A stretch of DNA of 64,000 nt from Thioflexithrix psekupsensis (GTDB taxonomy: Bacteria > Pseudomonadota > Gammaproteobacteria > Beggiatoales > Beggiatoaceae). The translations under genes and the position numbers were made by a program. The notes under the pieces are model-generated. The model was not told the DNA's origin. It saw only the letters and a program-made list of their open reading frames with translations, and searched no databases. Of the stretch, positions 41,518 through 50,378 are shown in pieces (positions within the stretch are counted from its first letter, which is position 1; every line of letters begins with the position of its first letter). Location of the stretch: NCBI RefSeq assembly GCF_002149925.1, contig NZ_MSLT01000007.1, positions 92,614 through 156,613 on the forward strand. Direction: 5' to 3'.

Positions 41518-44412
41518 ATGGTAGATATGTGGTTAGTAGCTATTTATGCGCTAGGGCCGTTGAGTAATTTTTTTGCAGGTTCTATTGCTGCCAGAAATAC
41601 AAACAAACAGTTGACTAAAAATGAGGAATTAGAACAACAACGCGCTAAAGTCAGCCGTGAAATTGCAGCATATCAAGCGCAAACTCAAATCGAAATTACA
41701 AATGCAAATCTCGCTTTTCAAGCGCATCGTTTGGAGCGTGAGCAAGCCTTGCAACGTGAATTAGCACAGTTGAACTCACAGCGACAGCTAGAAGCGGCAT
41801 CAATTCATCGTGAAACGGCGTTGAAATTGCCTGAAGTGCATAAGTTGTTTGAAAATTGGCCTCTGCGTACTGTTCCTTCTCAAATTTTAAATGCGTATCC
41901 GAATAAACAACCACGTCCGTTGCGGGTGTTGTTGTCGCCGCCTGTGGTGGAGTTTGATAAGTTTGTGCATCCTAACCCGCAAATTCAGCAGTCTTCAGCA
42001 GGGAGTTTTCCGAAGTTGGAAAAACGCTTGGCGGAAGATTTGCGTCATGTGTCAAATACTTATTATCCGCAAAGTAGTGATGTGCGTCCTGTCGAGTTGT
42101 TAGATGGAGCTTGGGACAGTAATCGTTATCATGGTGGGTCAAGTTTGCGGGCATTGTATTCAATGTTGCAGTCTGAGCCTGTCATGGTGTTGGATTCGGA
42201 TGTGGACGGGGATTTTTTAACGTTTCGGGTGGCGTATTGGGGATTGGGACAGGAAAGTTATGAGTTTCAGCCTGTATTGTCGCGTTTGTCGTATCGGGAA
42301 ATTTTGTATGCGGCTGCAAAGGCGCGGGCAGTGCAGTGGAAAACCAATGTGCGCGATAAGTTGTTAGCGCAGGGGAAGGATTCAAAAGAGATTAATGAAA
42401 AGTATGGCGGGGATAATGCGCTGAATTTGGCTATTTTGGAAGAAGATGAGGAGATGCGGGCGTTAGGCATCGAGGTGGAGCGGCATTATCGGTTTAATCA
42501 GCAGGATTGGGAAGTGCTGGCGCAGGTGTTAAGCACTTATCATCTGATGACGTTTGGAGTGATTAGTGATGGGCATTTTTTGATTCATCATGATACAGAT
42601 TTGATGTTTTCTGAGTTGTTGGGTGAGGTGTTAAAACCGCAGTTAGGCTTGTCGAGGGAGTCGTTGGTGGCTTGGGTGGTGGCGCGATATGAGGATATGT
42701 TTAGCGCGTTGGCGAATGAGCGGGCGTATCGCGTGCCTTTGTTGCGGTTGCAATTGGCGAAAGGTTTGGCTTCGGTTGCGTCTGAGGTGGCAGAGCAACA
42801 GGTGATTGTGGCATTAAAAACGTGGTTTGCTGGGCGGTTGTTGGATGTGGCGGGGGATTCGCTGGCGGCGATGTTGGAAAAGGCGTTAGCGGTGACGGTG
42901 AGTGCGGATGCGGCGTTTTTGACGGTTTTGAAATCGTGTTTAAGTAGTTTGGATTTGGCGGGGTTGGTGGAAAAAATTCAAACAGGTGTCGCGGATGTGC
43001 CTGCATTGCCGTTAGTCGCGCCTGTTGTGTTGAAGGAATATGCCAAGCAAGCACCGACAGCAGGCGAGTTAGTTAAAGCGTGGGATGCGGATGAGTTTAA
43101 AGCGCGGCTTGAGGCGAAGCTTTTACCGATTGGGCAAGGACGGTTATTGTTCGCAAACTATGAGTTTAAAACAGGGATTTTGCCTGTGCGTTTGTCGCTG
43201 TTGCCGTGGGGAATGAAATATGTGTCGAATCGGGTGCAGATGTTGACAGTTTCCCGTGAAGTGGCGCGTGAATGGCGACAAGGTGAAGCGATATTTCCGT
43301 TGTATGCGAAGTTAGTAGTGAATATTGAAGGGGATAAGGTTAAGGATATTCAAGTGCTTGCTTTGGAGTTGCAAGTAAACGGGCGTTATTATCCTCTGTC
43401 GGCATTAAAACCTGATTATCAGCAGTGGGAAATATTGAGGACTTTTAGGGGGCATACCAACGATGTTCGTTCAGTCGCATTTTCACCTGATGGTTTGCTG
43501 GCGTTGTCGGGGAGTGATGATAAAACCCTGAAATTATGGGAAGTGAGCAGTGGGCAATGCCTGCGGACTTTTAAGGGGCATGGTAGCGATTCTAATTCAA
43601 TCCTGTTTTGGCTTGTTGCTGGCTTGCTGATGTTGTCGAGCCTGTTTTGGCTTGCTGGCTTGCTGATATTGTCGAGAGTTATTTCTCGGGTGCATATTGG
43701 CGGTGTCGCATTTTCGCCTGATGGTTTGCTGGCGTTGTCAGGGAGTTTTGATAACAACCTGAAATTATGGGAGGTGAGCAGTGGGCAATGTCTGCGGACT
43801 TTTGAGGGGCATAGTAATTGGGTTCGTTCAGTCGCATTTTCGCCTGATGGTTTGCTGGCGTTGTCGGGGAGTGATGATAAGACCCTGAAATTATGGGAAG
43901 TGAGCAGTGGGATATGTCTGCGAACTTTTGAGGGGCATAGTGACTATGTTCGTTCAGTCGCGTTTTCGCCTGATGGTTTGCTGGCATTGTCGGGGAGTGA
44001 TGATAAAACCCTGAAATTATGGAACGTGAGCAGTGGGCAATGTCTGCGGACTTTTGAGGGGCATAGCAGGCTTGTTTTTTCAGTTGCGTTTTCGCCTGAT
44101 GGTTTGCTGGCATTGTCGGGGAGTGGGGATAACACCCTGAAATTATGGGACGTGAGCAGTGGACAATGTCTGCGGACTTTTTCGGGGCATGGTAGTGCTG
44201 TTTATTCAGTCGCGTTTTCGCCTGATGGATTGTCTGCTTTGTCGGGGAGGCAGGATAAAACCCTGAAATTATGGGACGTGAGCAGTGGGCAATGTCTGCG
44301 GACTTTTTCGGGGCATAGTAGCACTGTTTATTCAGTCGCGTTTTCGCCTGATGGATTGTCTGCTTTGTCGGGGAGTGGGGATGGGACGATGATTTTGTGG
44401 GGGACGCGGTAG
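41518..44412 (+). CDS. Membrane-anchored coiled-coil protein with C-terminal WD40 propeller
   Basis: The 964-residue protein from ATG 41518 (GGGGGA 5 bases upstream) has four parts. Residues 4-24 form a hydrophobic segment (WLVAIYALGPLSNFFAGSIA). Residues about 35-110 are a coiled coil (LEQQRAKVSREIAAYQAQTQ). About 115-630 is an unrecognised alpha/beta and helical region with no P-loop or protease motif that I can see. About 638-964 is a WD40 propeller of seven blades, each with GH...VAFSPDGL.ALSGS.D.TLKLW.VSSGQCLRTF. Blades 3-7 are nearly identical. Blade 2 is interrupted by a hydrophobic insertion (residues about 696-725). The protein probably senses or scaffolds partners through the propeller. 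The G-rich coding strand differs from its neighbours. Confidence 0.75.
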   Translation: MVDMWLVAIYALGPLSNFFAGSIAARNTNKQLTKNEELEQQRAKVSREIAAYQAQTQIEITNANLAFQAHRLEREQALQRELAQLNSQRQLEAASIHRETALKLPEVHKLFENWPLRTVPSQILNAYPNKQPRPLRVLLSPPVVEFDKFVHPNPQIQQSSAGSFPKLEKRLAEDLRHVSNTYYPQSSDVRPVELLDGAWDSNRYHGGSSLRALYSMLQSEPVMVLDSDVDGDFLTFRVAYWGLGQESYEFQPVLSRLSYREILYAAAKARAVQWKTNVRDKLLAQGKDSKEINEKYGGDNALNLAILEEDEEMRALGIEVERHYRFNQQDWEVLAQVLSTYHLMTFGVISDGHFLIHHDTDLMFSELLGEVLKPQLGLSRESLVAWVVARYEDMFSALANERAYRVPLLRLQLAKGLASVASEVAEQQVIVALKTWFAGRLLDVAGDSLAAMLEKALAVTVSADAAFLTVLKSCLSSLDLAGLVEKIQTGVADVPALPLVAPVVLKEYAKQAPTAGELVKAWDADEFKARLEAKLLPIGQGRLLFANYEFKTGILPVRLSLLPWGMKYVSNRVQMLTVSREVAREWRQGEAIFPLYAKLVVNIEGDKVKDIQVLALELQVNGRYYPLSALKPDYQQWEILRTFRGHTNDVRSVAFSPDGLLALSGSDDKTLKLWEVSSGQCLRTFKGHGSDSNSILFWLVAGLLMLSSLFWLAGLLILSRVISRVHIGGVAFSPDGLLALSGSFDNNLKLWEVSSGQCLRTFEGHSNWVRSVAFSPDGLLALSGSDDKTLKLWEVSSGICLRTFEGHSDYVRSVAFSPDGLLALSGSDDKTLKLWNVSSGQCLRTFEGHSRLVFSVAFSPDGLLALSGSGDNTLKLWDVSSGQCLRTFSGHGSAVYSVAFSPDGLSALSGRQDKTLKLWDVSSGQCLRTFSGHSSTVYSVAFSPDGLSALSGSGDGTMILWGTR
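43432..44405 (+). repeat. 126-bp WD40-blade tandem repeats
   Basis: Seven blade units, 126 bp (42 residues) in the regular copies, show phrases such as TCGCCTGATGGTTTGCTGGC and CTGAAATTATGGGA repeated with very few changes. Blade-to-blade DNA identity is high enough to indicate recent duplication or gene conversion. Confidence 0.9.
43602..43676 (+). repeat. Tandem duplication inside WD40 blade 2
   Basis: A 39-base unit (43602-43640, starting CCTGTTTTGGCTTG and ending TTGTCGAG) is followed directly by a 36-base copy (43641-43676) that lacks one GTT and has one substitution. Both copies are in frame and encode hydrophobic residues (LFWLVAGLLMLSS then LFWLAGLLILSR). Confidence 0.9.
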
Positions 44413-44429
44413 GGGGTGGGATTAGACCT

Positions 44430-44451
44430 TCTGTACCAAAATTAAACCATT
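44430..44451 (-). repeat. 22-bp dispersed repeat next to MITE copy 2
   Basis: The minus strand reads AATGGTTTAATTTTGGTACA plus GA. The same sequence with one change is at 58847-58868, where it also stands just outside the MITE-like element and in the same relative orientation. The two pieces may therefore belong to one larger repeat unit. Confidence 0.6.
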
Positions 44452-44455
44452 TAAG

Positions 44456-44473
44456 TACCTAAACGAAAATAAT
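44456..44473 (-). repeat. 18-bp inverted repeat, right arm, flanking the beta-flower/WD40 cassette
   Basis: TACCTAAACGAAAATAAT is the complement, at 17 of 18 positions, of the left arm at 41096-41113. It lies 44 bases after the WD40 gene and just before MITE copy 2. Confidence 0.55.
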
Positions 44474-44490
44474 CTGGATTATCCGCATCT

Positions 44491-44618
44491 GTCTGAATTA
44501 GAATTTACAGAATTTCAGGATTTTCAGAATTAAAGAATTAATAATCTGCTGAAAATAAACGACTTGCAAGCGTCAATTTTGAAAATTCTTGTATCTGTAA
44601 ATTCTGATTCTGACAAAA
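44491..44618. repeat. MITE-like element, copy 2 (inverse orientation)
   Basis: The right end CTGTAAATTCTGATTCTGAC plus AAAA (44595-44618) equals the copy-1 end exactly. The left end GTCTGAATTAGAATTTACAG (44491-44510) has two changes. The interior (GGATTTTCAGAATTAAAGAA, ACTTGCAAG, TCAATTTTGAAAATTCTTG) is the reverse complement of copy 1 with scattered differences. It lies between the WD40 gene and pyrE; the rest of this gap holds only the two short repeats listed. Confidence 0.75.
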
Positions 44619-44659
44619 TAAAGATTCTATGAACCCTGTTTTTGAGTATATTAGCGACT

Positions 44660-45304
44660 ATGGAAAAATATCAAAGAGAATTTATTGAATTCGCACTAGA
44701 AAATAAAGTGTTAAGATTCGGAGAATTTACTTTAAAATCAGGGCGTAAAAGTCCTTATTTTTTTAACGCAGGATTATTTAATTCGGGAGCAGCTTTAGCG
44801 CGTTTAGGCGAATTTTATGCGCAAGCCATTGTGGCCGCAGAAGTGGAATTTACTCACTTATTTGGCCCGGCTTATAAAGGCATTCCTTTGGTGGCCAGCA
44901 CAGCGATTGCTTTGGCACGACACCATGGACTTAATTATCCTTACACCTTTAATCGTAAGGAAATCAAAGACCACGGCGAAGGCGGAGTGTGGGTAGGCAC
45001 GGAGATTGCGGGTGGACACGTGTTGTTAATCGACGATGTCATTAGCGCAGGCACGGCAATTCGAGAATCCATGACTTTATTAACGGCTGAAAAAGCCACG
45101 TTAGCAGGCATTATGATCGCGCTGAATCGTCAGGAATTAGGACGCGGGGATTGTTCTGCCATTGATGAAGTAGAACGAGAATGGCAAACTACGATATTTA
45201 GCATTGTTACTTTAGATGATATTATGACTTATTTAGCCTTGCAAAAAGATTATGATGCGGTGTTAAAAGCAATGTCGCGTTATCGTGCTGAATTTGGCGT
45301 TTAA
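44660..45304 (+). CDS. pyrE: Orotate phosphoribosyltransferase
   Basis: PyrE makes OMP from orotate and PRPP in pyrimidine synthesis. From ATG 44660 it has 214 residues (E. coli 213): [76 protein letters not shown] with the catalytic flexible loop, and the PRPP loop [21 protein letters not shown] six codons upstream is less likely as start. The MITE-like copy 2 lies directly upstream, so its promoter must be within or before that element. Confidence 0.96.
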   Translation: MEKYQREFIEFALENKVLRFGEFTLKSGRKSPYFFNAGLFNSGAALARLGEFYAQAIVAAEVEFTHLFGPAYKGIPLVASTAIALARHHGLNYPYTFNRKEIKDHGEGGVWVGTEIAGGHVLLIDDVISAGTAIRESMTLLTAEKATLAGIMIALNRQELGRGDCSAIDEVEREWQTTIFSIVTLDDIMTYLALQKDYDAVLKAMSRYRAEFGV

Positions 45305-45360
45305 ATAAGTTTAACTGTCCCCATTAATGCCATTTTATCTATAACAGGAGTAACCGCAAA

Positions 45361-46068
45361 ATGACAGCAAAAATTGCAATTGTGACGGGTGGTAATCGTG
45401 GATTGGGATTGGAAACGGCACGACAATTGGCACAACAAGGTTTACAAGTCGTCTTGACCAGCCGCGATCCCGCTAAGGCTGAAGCCGCGCTGGCACATTT
45501 GGGCGCGCAAAGTGCAAATATCACCCCCTATCCCCTTGATGTGACACAAGAAAGCAGTATTCAGGCTTTGTCTCATTTTGTGTTAGAACGGTTTGGACGG
45601 GTTGATGTTTTGGTCAACAATGCCGGCATTTTTCCCGATTCTAAAAGCGAATGGACGGCGTTTAAAACGCCTTTAGATATTCTCCGTTTGGCAATGGAAA
45701 CAAATACTTATGCGCCATTTCGTTTGTGCCAAGTGTTTATTCCCATCATGCAAGAAAACGGCTACGGACGGGTGGTCAATGTCAGCAGCGGCATGGGACA
45801 ATTGAGCGAAATGAATGGCGGTGTTCCCGGTTATCGTTTGTCAAAAACGGCGTTAAATGCGGTGACACGCTTGTTTGCGGATGAAGTAAAAGGCAGTAAC
45901 GTATTGATTAATTCGGTTTGTCCGGGTTGGGTGCGCACGGATATGGGCGGCCCAGAAGCTGACCGCGAGGTAGAACAAGGCGCGGATACTATCGTATGGT
46001 TGGCAACTTTGCCCGATAATGGTCCCAGTGGGGGATTTTTCCGTGATCGGCATGAGATTGCGTGGTAA
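45361..46068 (+). CDS. Short-chain dehydrogenase/reductase (carbonyl reductase-like)
   Basis: The 235-residue classical SDR has the NAD(P) site TGGNRGLGLETARQL at residues 9-23, with Arg in VVLTSRDP suggesting NADPH. The NNAG motif is in VDVLVNNAGIFPD, the catalytic Ser in NVSSGMGQLSE, Y-x-x-x-K in YRLSKTALNAVTRL, and PGWVRTDMGG follows. The pattern is that of plant/animal carbonyl reductase-type SDRs. The substrate is unknown. It is followed by a terminator. Confidence 0.9.
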   Translation: MTAKIAIVTGGNRGLGLETARQLAQQGLQVVLTSRDPAKAEAALAHLGAQSANITPYPLDVTQESSIQALSHFVLERFGRVDVLVNNAGIFPDSKSEWTAFKTPLDILRLAMETNTYAPFRLCQVFIPIMQENGYGRVVNVSSGMGQLSEMNGGVPGYRLSKTALNAVTRLFADEVKGSNVLINSVCPGWVRTDMGGPEADREVEQGADTIVWLATLPDNGPSGGFFRDRHEIAW

Positions 46069-46092
46069 GGAAAAATTGTAGCTAATAAAAAA

Positions 46093-46129
46093 GTCTGAAT
46101 TGGAAGCGGTAAGTCATTCTAATTCAGAC
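46093..46129. terminator. Intrinsic terminator after the SDR gene
   Basis: GTCTGAATTGGAA and TTCTAATTCAGAC form a stem with one mismatch. A6 precedes it and CTTTATTTT follows. Confidence 0.85.
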
Positions 46130-46157
46130 CTTTATTTTCCAATATAAGGATGTTCAC

Positions 46158-46727
46158 ATGTCAACGTTATTAAAAGCCGTTACTGGTTTATTATTTGGCA
46201 CGTTATTAACAGGCTGTTCTTCTCTGTTACCCAGAGTGGAAAATACAACTGAGTCGCCGTGGCATTCTTTTGAAGATGCACAAGAAGATTTTGAGAAAAT
46301 TGTCCCCGGACAAACCACGATTTCTCAATTGAAAGAATTGGGTTTTGATCCTTATGTATCGCCCAACGTGTCGTTAATTAATTATTTAGATTTAATTCAG
46401 CATTTTATTCCTAATTCATCGATTGAAATGGAAGATTTGCCGCCAAGTGTTCAAGCCTGTTTGTATGTAAAAGAAGAATGTTATGGTTATGTGATTGAGC
46501 CTTCGGTGATTCATTCTAAACGCTATGGCAATGTCGCATTGGATGTGCTGAATTTTAAAAAATTAACGCAAGTTTCTGGTTGGCGTTTTAAAGCCTTATT
46601 GGTGCTTAAAAAAGATTTGGTGGTTTATAAATTGGCGGGCGGAGAACCCAATGTTTTGAAATTTGAAAAGAAAAATAATCCACTAGGGCCATTACAAGAT
46701 ATTGGCGATGTTTTGCGTTTTAAATAA
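46158..46727 (+). CDS. Lipoprotein of unknown function
   Basis: The 189-residue protein has a lipoprotein signal (STLLKAVTGLLFGTLLTGCS, lipobox LLTGC with Cys20). The mature part begins with a disordered stretch, then DFEKIVPGQTTISQLKELGF DPYVSPNVSL, a pattern seen in small SmpA/BamE-like lipoproteins (PGQTT--QL--LGF). It has two further cysteines (SVQACLYVKEECYGYVIEP). It is probably anchored in the outer membrane, facing the periplasm. It lies 23 bases before the DUF294 gene, so the two may share a transcript. Confidence 0.75.
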   Translation: MSTLLKAVTGLLFGTLLTGCSSLLPRVENTTESPWHSFEDAQEDFEKIVPGQTTISQLKELGFDPYVSPNVSLINYLDLIQHFIPNSSIEMEDLPPSVQACLYVKEECYGYVIEPSVIHSKRYGNVALDVLNFKKLTQVSGWRFKALLVLKKDLVVYKLAGGEPNVLKFEKKNNPLGPLQDIGDVLRFK

Positions 46728-46750
46728 GAGGCGGCGTTGAGAGTTGAGTT

Positions 46751-48601
46751 ATGCAACAATGGTTACGTCATGTTCCTGCTTTTGCGGAGTTGGATGAAGC
46801 CGCTCGACAACATATTGCCGCTTGTTTTCGCACGCGCATGTTGGGGAGTGGGGAGGCTCTGTTTACTGCGGGACAGGCTTATGTGGAGTCTATTTTTTTG
46901 CTGAAAAGCGGCGATTTACGGCTGCATCAAGAACAGCATACGTTACGTTTAGCGGCGGGAGAATTTATTGGTTTGCTCAATGCCTTAGACGGTTCGCCTT
47001 ATGCGTCTTCAGCGATTGCGCACAGTGAGGTGCAGTTGTTGTTCGTTCATGCGCCGCGGTTGCAGGCGATTGAAGCGATGTGTCCGGTTTTATTTCATGC
47101 CTTGCGTCGTTTTATTGCCAGCCAAATGCACTCCACTCGACATACGCCTTTGACTGCGCCCAGTTTTACTTTTCCCGCTCGTGCGGTGATGAAAGCTCCT
47201 TTGTTGACGTGTGCCGAATCGGACAGTTTGCTGGATGCTTATCGCTTGATGAGTGACCGCCAAATTGGCAGTATTGGCGTTTTGGACGCGCACGACCATT
47301 TGCGCGGATTGTTGACTTATCAGCAATTAGCAGAAGCCACCTTGTGCCACAATATTCCTGCTGATGCGCCGTTGCGGGAAGTTGTTTTGCGCACGCCTTT
47401 ATTTGTTCGTGCGGATGTTCCCGTGTGGCAGGTGGAAGAAGCCCAAGCCGAATATCGTTGTAAATATGTGGTGGTCGGTGAAGCACAACAGCCTTTGGGC
47501 ATGATTTCGCAGACGGATTTATTGCGTTATGTGTTTACGCAACAAGGCATTGCGTTAGCCGCGATTGCGCAGGCGCAAAGCATCGCAGAATTAAAGACTT
47601 TTCAAGCCACTTTGCCCAATTTTGCCCGCGATGCGTGGGAATATAATCGCCGTGCCAGTATGGCTGTGCGGATGATCAGTGAATATCATTTAGCGGTACA
47701 ACGTCGTTGTATTGAATTAACGCTGGCCGAATTGATCGCCGAAGGACAGCCCGCGCCTTCTGTGCGTTATGCGTTTATTATCATGGGATCGGGGGGACGC
47801 AAAGAAATGTTGTTGAATCCCGATCAAGATAACGGCTTGATTTTAGAAGACAGTTCTGCGTTGACGGAAGAAGCCCGCCGTTGGTTTCAAAACTACGCTG
47901 AACGAGTGAATCGCCGTTTAGATGAAGTGGGTTATCCGCTGTGTACGGGAGACATTATGGCGCGTAACCATTTGTTTCATAAAACATTATCTGAATGGCA
48001 ACAGCAACTCAGTCATATCTTAGAACAACCCACGCCTAAAGCCGCACGTTGGGCGAATATTTTTCTGGATTTTGATACGTTATATGGCGATGATCGTTTA
48101 GTTTCGGAATTAACGGCTTGGTTTTCTCAGGAATTACGGCAAAAACCGCGTTTATTGCGCTTAATGGTGGAAGATGATGCCCAAGGACGTGCGGCGTTGG
48201 GATTGTTTAACCGTTTGATTATGACGCAAAAAGATGAAAGCGGCCGCGACCGTTTAGATATTAAACGCAATGGTTTGCGTATTATTGCGGATGCGGCACG
48301 TATTTTTGCGTGGTCACGCGAGATTCACCCCAGAAATACTAATGATCGTTTAGAAGCTTTGGTGCGTGATGGCGTGATTGATAATGAATTTGCCCGTTTT
48401 GTTTATGGTGCTTTTGATAAAGCATTAGATTTATTATTAAGACATCAATTCCGTCAATTAGAAGAAAATCAACCCCTGACAAAATTAATTGATCCTGCCT
48501 TATTTTCACCGATTCATTATGAAGCATTAAGAATGTCGATGCGTGCCGTTAAACAATTACAACAACGCTTGCAATCTCAATTTGATGTCGCTTATTTTTA
48601 A
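46751..48601 (+). CDS. cNMP-binding / CBS / DUF294 nucleotidyltransferase-like protein
   Basis: The 616-residue cytosolic signalling protein has a cyclic-nucleotide-binding domain at about residues 5-125 (ESIFLLKSGDLRLHQEQHTL). A CBS pair spans about 148-275 (LLDAYRLMSDRQIGSIGVLD, VGEAQQPLGMISQTDLLRYV). The DUF294 putative nucleotidyltransferase spans about 300-430 with GSGGRKEMLLNPDQDNGLI (G-S-x-x-R-x-E...D-x-D). A C-terminal substrate-binding-like helical domain completes it (NGLRIIADAARIFAWSREI). The layout is GlnD-like and common in proteobacteria, sometimes beside acetate/solute transporters or DnaQ-type exonucleases, none of which are here. It probably modifies a target in response to a nucleotide signal. 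Confidence 0.88.
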   Translation: MQQWLRHVPAFAELDEAARQHIAACFRTRMLGSGEALFTAGQAYVESIFLLKSGDLRLHQEQHTLRLAAGEFIGLLNALDGSPYASSAIAHSEVQLLFVHAPRLQAIEAMCPVLFHALRRFIASQMHSTRHTPLTAPSFTFPARAVMKAPLLTCAESDSLLDAYRLMSDRQIGSIGVLDAHDHLRGLLTYQQLAEATLCHNIPADAPLREVVLRTPLFVRADVPVWQVEEAQAEYRCKYVVVGEAQQPLGMISQTDLLRYVFTQQGIALAAIAQAQSIAELKTFQATLPNFARDAWEYNRRASMAVRMISEYHLAVQRRCIELTLAELIAEGQPAPSVRYAFIIMGSGGRKEMLLNPDQDNGLILEDSSALTEEARRWFQNYAERVNRRLDEVGYPLCTGDIMARNHLFHKTLSEWQQQLSHILEQPTPKAARWANIFLDFDTLYGDDRLVSELTAWFSQELRQKPRLLRLMVEDDAQGRAALGLFNRLIMTQKDESGRDRLDIKRNGLRIIADAARIFAWSREIHPRNTNDRLEALVRDGVIDNEFARFVYGAFDKALDLLLRHQFRQLEENQPLTKLIDPALFSPIHYEALRMSMRAVKQLQQRLQSQFDVAYF

Positions 48602-48646
48602 TTGCTTTCATTGCGCTTACTTTTATTTTTTTAACACACAACCGCT

Positions 48647-50089
48647 ATGATAACTCAACAAGAACATACAAAACATCAAGGACGTAATCAATTACCCAAA
48701 CGCGGACGACGCATTCATTTTGTGGGCATTGGTGGCGCGGGAATGGGTGGCATTGCCGAGGTCATGCACCACATCGGTTATGCCGTGACGGGATCGGATT
48801 TGCAAAAAAACGCCATGACGCGCCATTTAGCCGCACAAGGGGTGCGTATTTATATTGGTCATGCGGCGGAGAATGTGTATGGTTGTGATGTGGTGGTGAT
48901 TTCCAGCGCGGTTAAAGCCGATAACCCCGAAGTGATCGCCGCACGAAAACAGCATATTCCCGTGATTCCCAGAGCAGAAATGTTAGGCGAATTAATGCGT
49001 TTTCGTCAGGGCATCGCCATTGCGGGGACGCATGGTAAAACGACAACCACCAGTTTAGTCACCAGTATGTTGGCTGAAGCGGGTTTAGACCCGACTTTTG
49101 TGATTGGGGGGCGTTTAAACAGCACGGGAACTCATGCCAGTTTAGGACAAGGCACGTATTTGGTCGCAGAAGCCGATGAAAGCGATGCGTCTTTTTTGTA
49201 TTTGAAACCAATCATGGCCGTGGTCACCAATATCGATGCCGATCACATGGAAACCTATCAGCATGATTTTGAACGATTAAAACAAACTTTTATCCATTTT
49301 TTACAACAATTGCCGTTTTATGGTTTAGCGGTGTTGTGTATTGATGATCCGGTGATTTGTTCTGTTTTACCTGAAATCACTAAGCCGACTTTGACTTATG
49401 GCTTCAGTGAAACGGCTGATGTGCGGGCAACGGCTGTGCGGGCGCAGGGTGGTTATACGTATTTTTCGGTGAGTCGAGATGACAGCCATTGGTTGGATAT
49501 TTGTTTAAATTTACCCGGCCATCACAATGTGTTAAATGCTTTGGCGGCCATGGCGATTGCGCATGAGGCGGGCGTGAGTGATCAGGCAATTCAACATGCG
49601 TTGCAGCATTTCAGTGGGATTGGTCGGCGTTTACAAATGCAGCCGCTGATGTTGACTGATGATCGGCAATTGTTATTGTTTGATGATTATGGACATCATC
49701 CGCGTGAAATTACCGCAGTGTTACAAGCGATTCGCAGCGGTTGGCCAAATCGGCGTTTGGTGGTGATTTTCCAACCACATCGTTATAGTCGTACACGAGA
49801 TTTATTTACTGATTTTGTGGAGGTATTGACGACGGTTGATGTATTATTTTTATTAGATGTTTATCCGGCCGGAGAAAAACCCATTCCCGAAGCCAGCGGC
49901 CAGCGTTTATACGAAGCGATTGCGGCCACGCAACACGTGGATGTGTATTTTATTGATAACAGTGAGGATTTAGTGCATCAATTATGTCCAATGTTGCACG
50001 ATCAGGATATTTTATTGACTTTAGGCGCGGGAAATATCAGCACCATCGCTTATCAATTACCCACTGATTTATTAAATCATTGTCGTTAG
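48647..50089 (+). CDS. murC: UDP-N-acetylmuramate--L-alanine ligase
   Basis: MurC adds L-alanine to UDP-MurNAc, the first peptide step in peptidoglycan synthesis. The 480-residue protein shows the N-terminal HFVGIGGAGMGGIAEVMHHI, the ATP loop AGTHGKTTTTSLVTSML near residue 127, EADESDASFLYLKP, NIDADHMETY, and the C-terminal DDYGHHPREI and FQPHRYSRTR. All Mur ligase motifs are present. In most relatives murB follows directly; here a toxin-antitoxin pair lies between them. Confidence 0.96.
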   Translation: MITQQEHTKHQGRNQLPKRGRRIHFVGIGGAGMGGIAEVMHHIGYAVTGSDLQKNAMTRHLAAQGVRIYIGHAAENVYGCDVVVISSAVKADNPEVIAARKQHIPVIPRAEMLGELMRFRQGIAIAGTHGKTTTTSLVTSMLAEAGLDPTFVIGGRLNSTGTHASLGQGTYLVAEADESDASFLYLKPIMAVVTNIDADHMETYQHDFERLKQTFIHFLQQLPFYGLAVLCIDDPVICSVLPEITKPTLTYGFSETADVRATAVRAQGGYTYFSVSRDDSHWLDICLNLPGHHNVLNALAAMAIAHEAGVSDQAIQHALQHFSGIGRRLQMQPLMLTDDRQLLLFDDYGHHPREITAVLQAIRSGWPNRRLVVIFQPHRYSRTRDLFTDFVEVLTTVDVLFLLDVYPAGEKPIPEASGQRLYEAIAATQHVDVYFIDNSEDLVHQLCPMLHDQDILLTLGAGNISTIAYQLPTDLLNHCR

Positions 50090-50110
50090 GGTGAAAAAGG
50101 AGAAATGATG

Positions 50111-50374
50111 ATGTCTATGGCAAAAATACTGCCCTTAATCGAAACTCTGCCCCATTCTGATAAATTCCAACTCATGCAAATTTTACTCACACAACTTGCA
50201 AAAGAAGACGGACTTTCTTTACAAGTTCCAAATTCGCCTACAGTCAATCAGGGGCAACGCATGGCAAGTATTCTTCAACGCATGGCAGACAGAAATGCCT
50301 TGTCTGATATTGTTGATCCAGTCGCGTGGCAAAGAGAAATTCGTGAAGATCGCTCGTTGCCCGGTAGAGAATAA
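50111..50374 (+). CDS. Putative antitoxin of a PIN-domain toxin-antitoxin pair
   Basis: The 87-residue protein starts MSMAKILPLIETLPHSDKFQ and ends EIREDRSLPGRE. Short proteins with the ending D-x-x-x-W-x-x-E-[IL]-R-x-D-R-x-L-P-G-R are typical partners immediately upstream of PIN toxins; the tail binds the toxin. No clear DNA-binding motif is visible in the N-terminal helical half. ATG triplets at 50105, 50108, 50111 and 50117 are all possible. GGAG at 50099 favours 50108 or 50111. The toxin start follows the stop by 4 bases. Confidence 0.75.
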   Translation: MSMAKILPLIETLPHSDKFQLMQILLTQLAKEDGLSLQVPNSPTVNQGQRMASILQRMADRNALSDIVDPVAWQREIREDRSLPGRE

Positions 50375-50378
50375 AACG

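Noticed and set aside
43419..44135. Minus-strand open frames opposite the WD40 repeats
   Set aside because: They repeat with the 126-bp blade unit, lack starts with ribosome sites, and have low-complexity composition.
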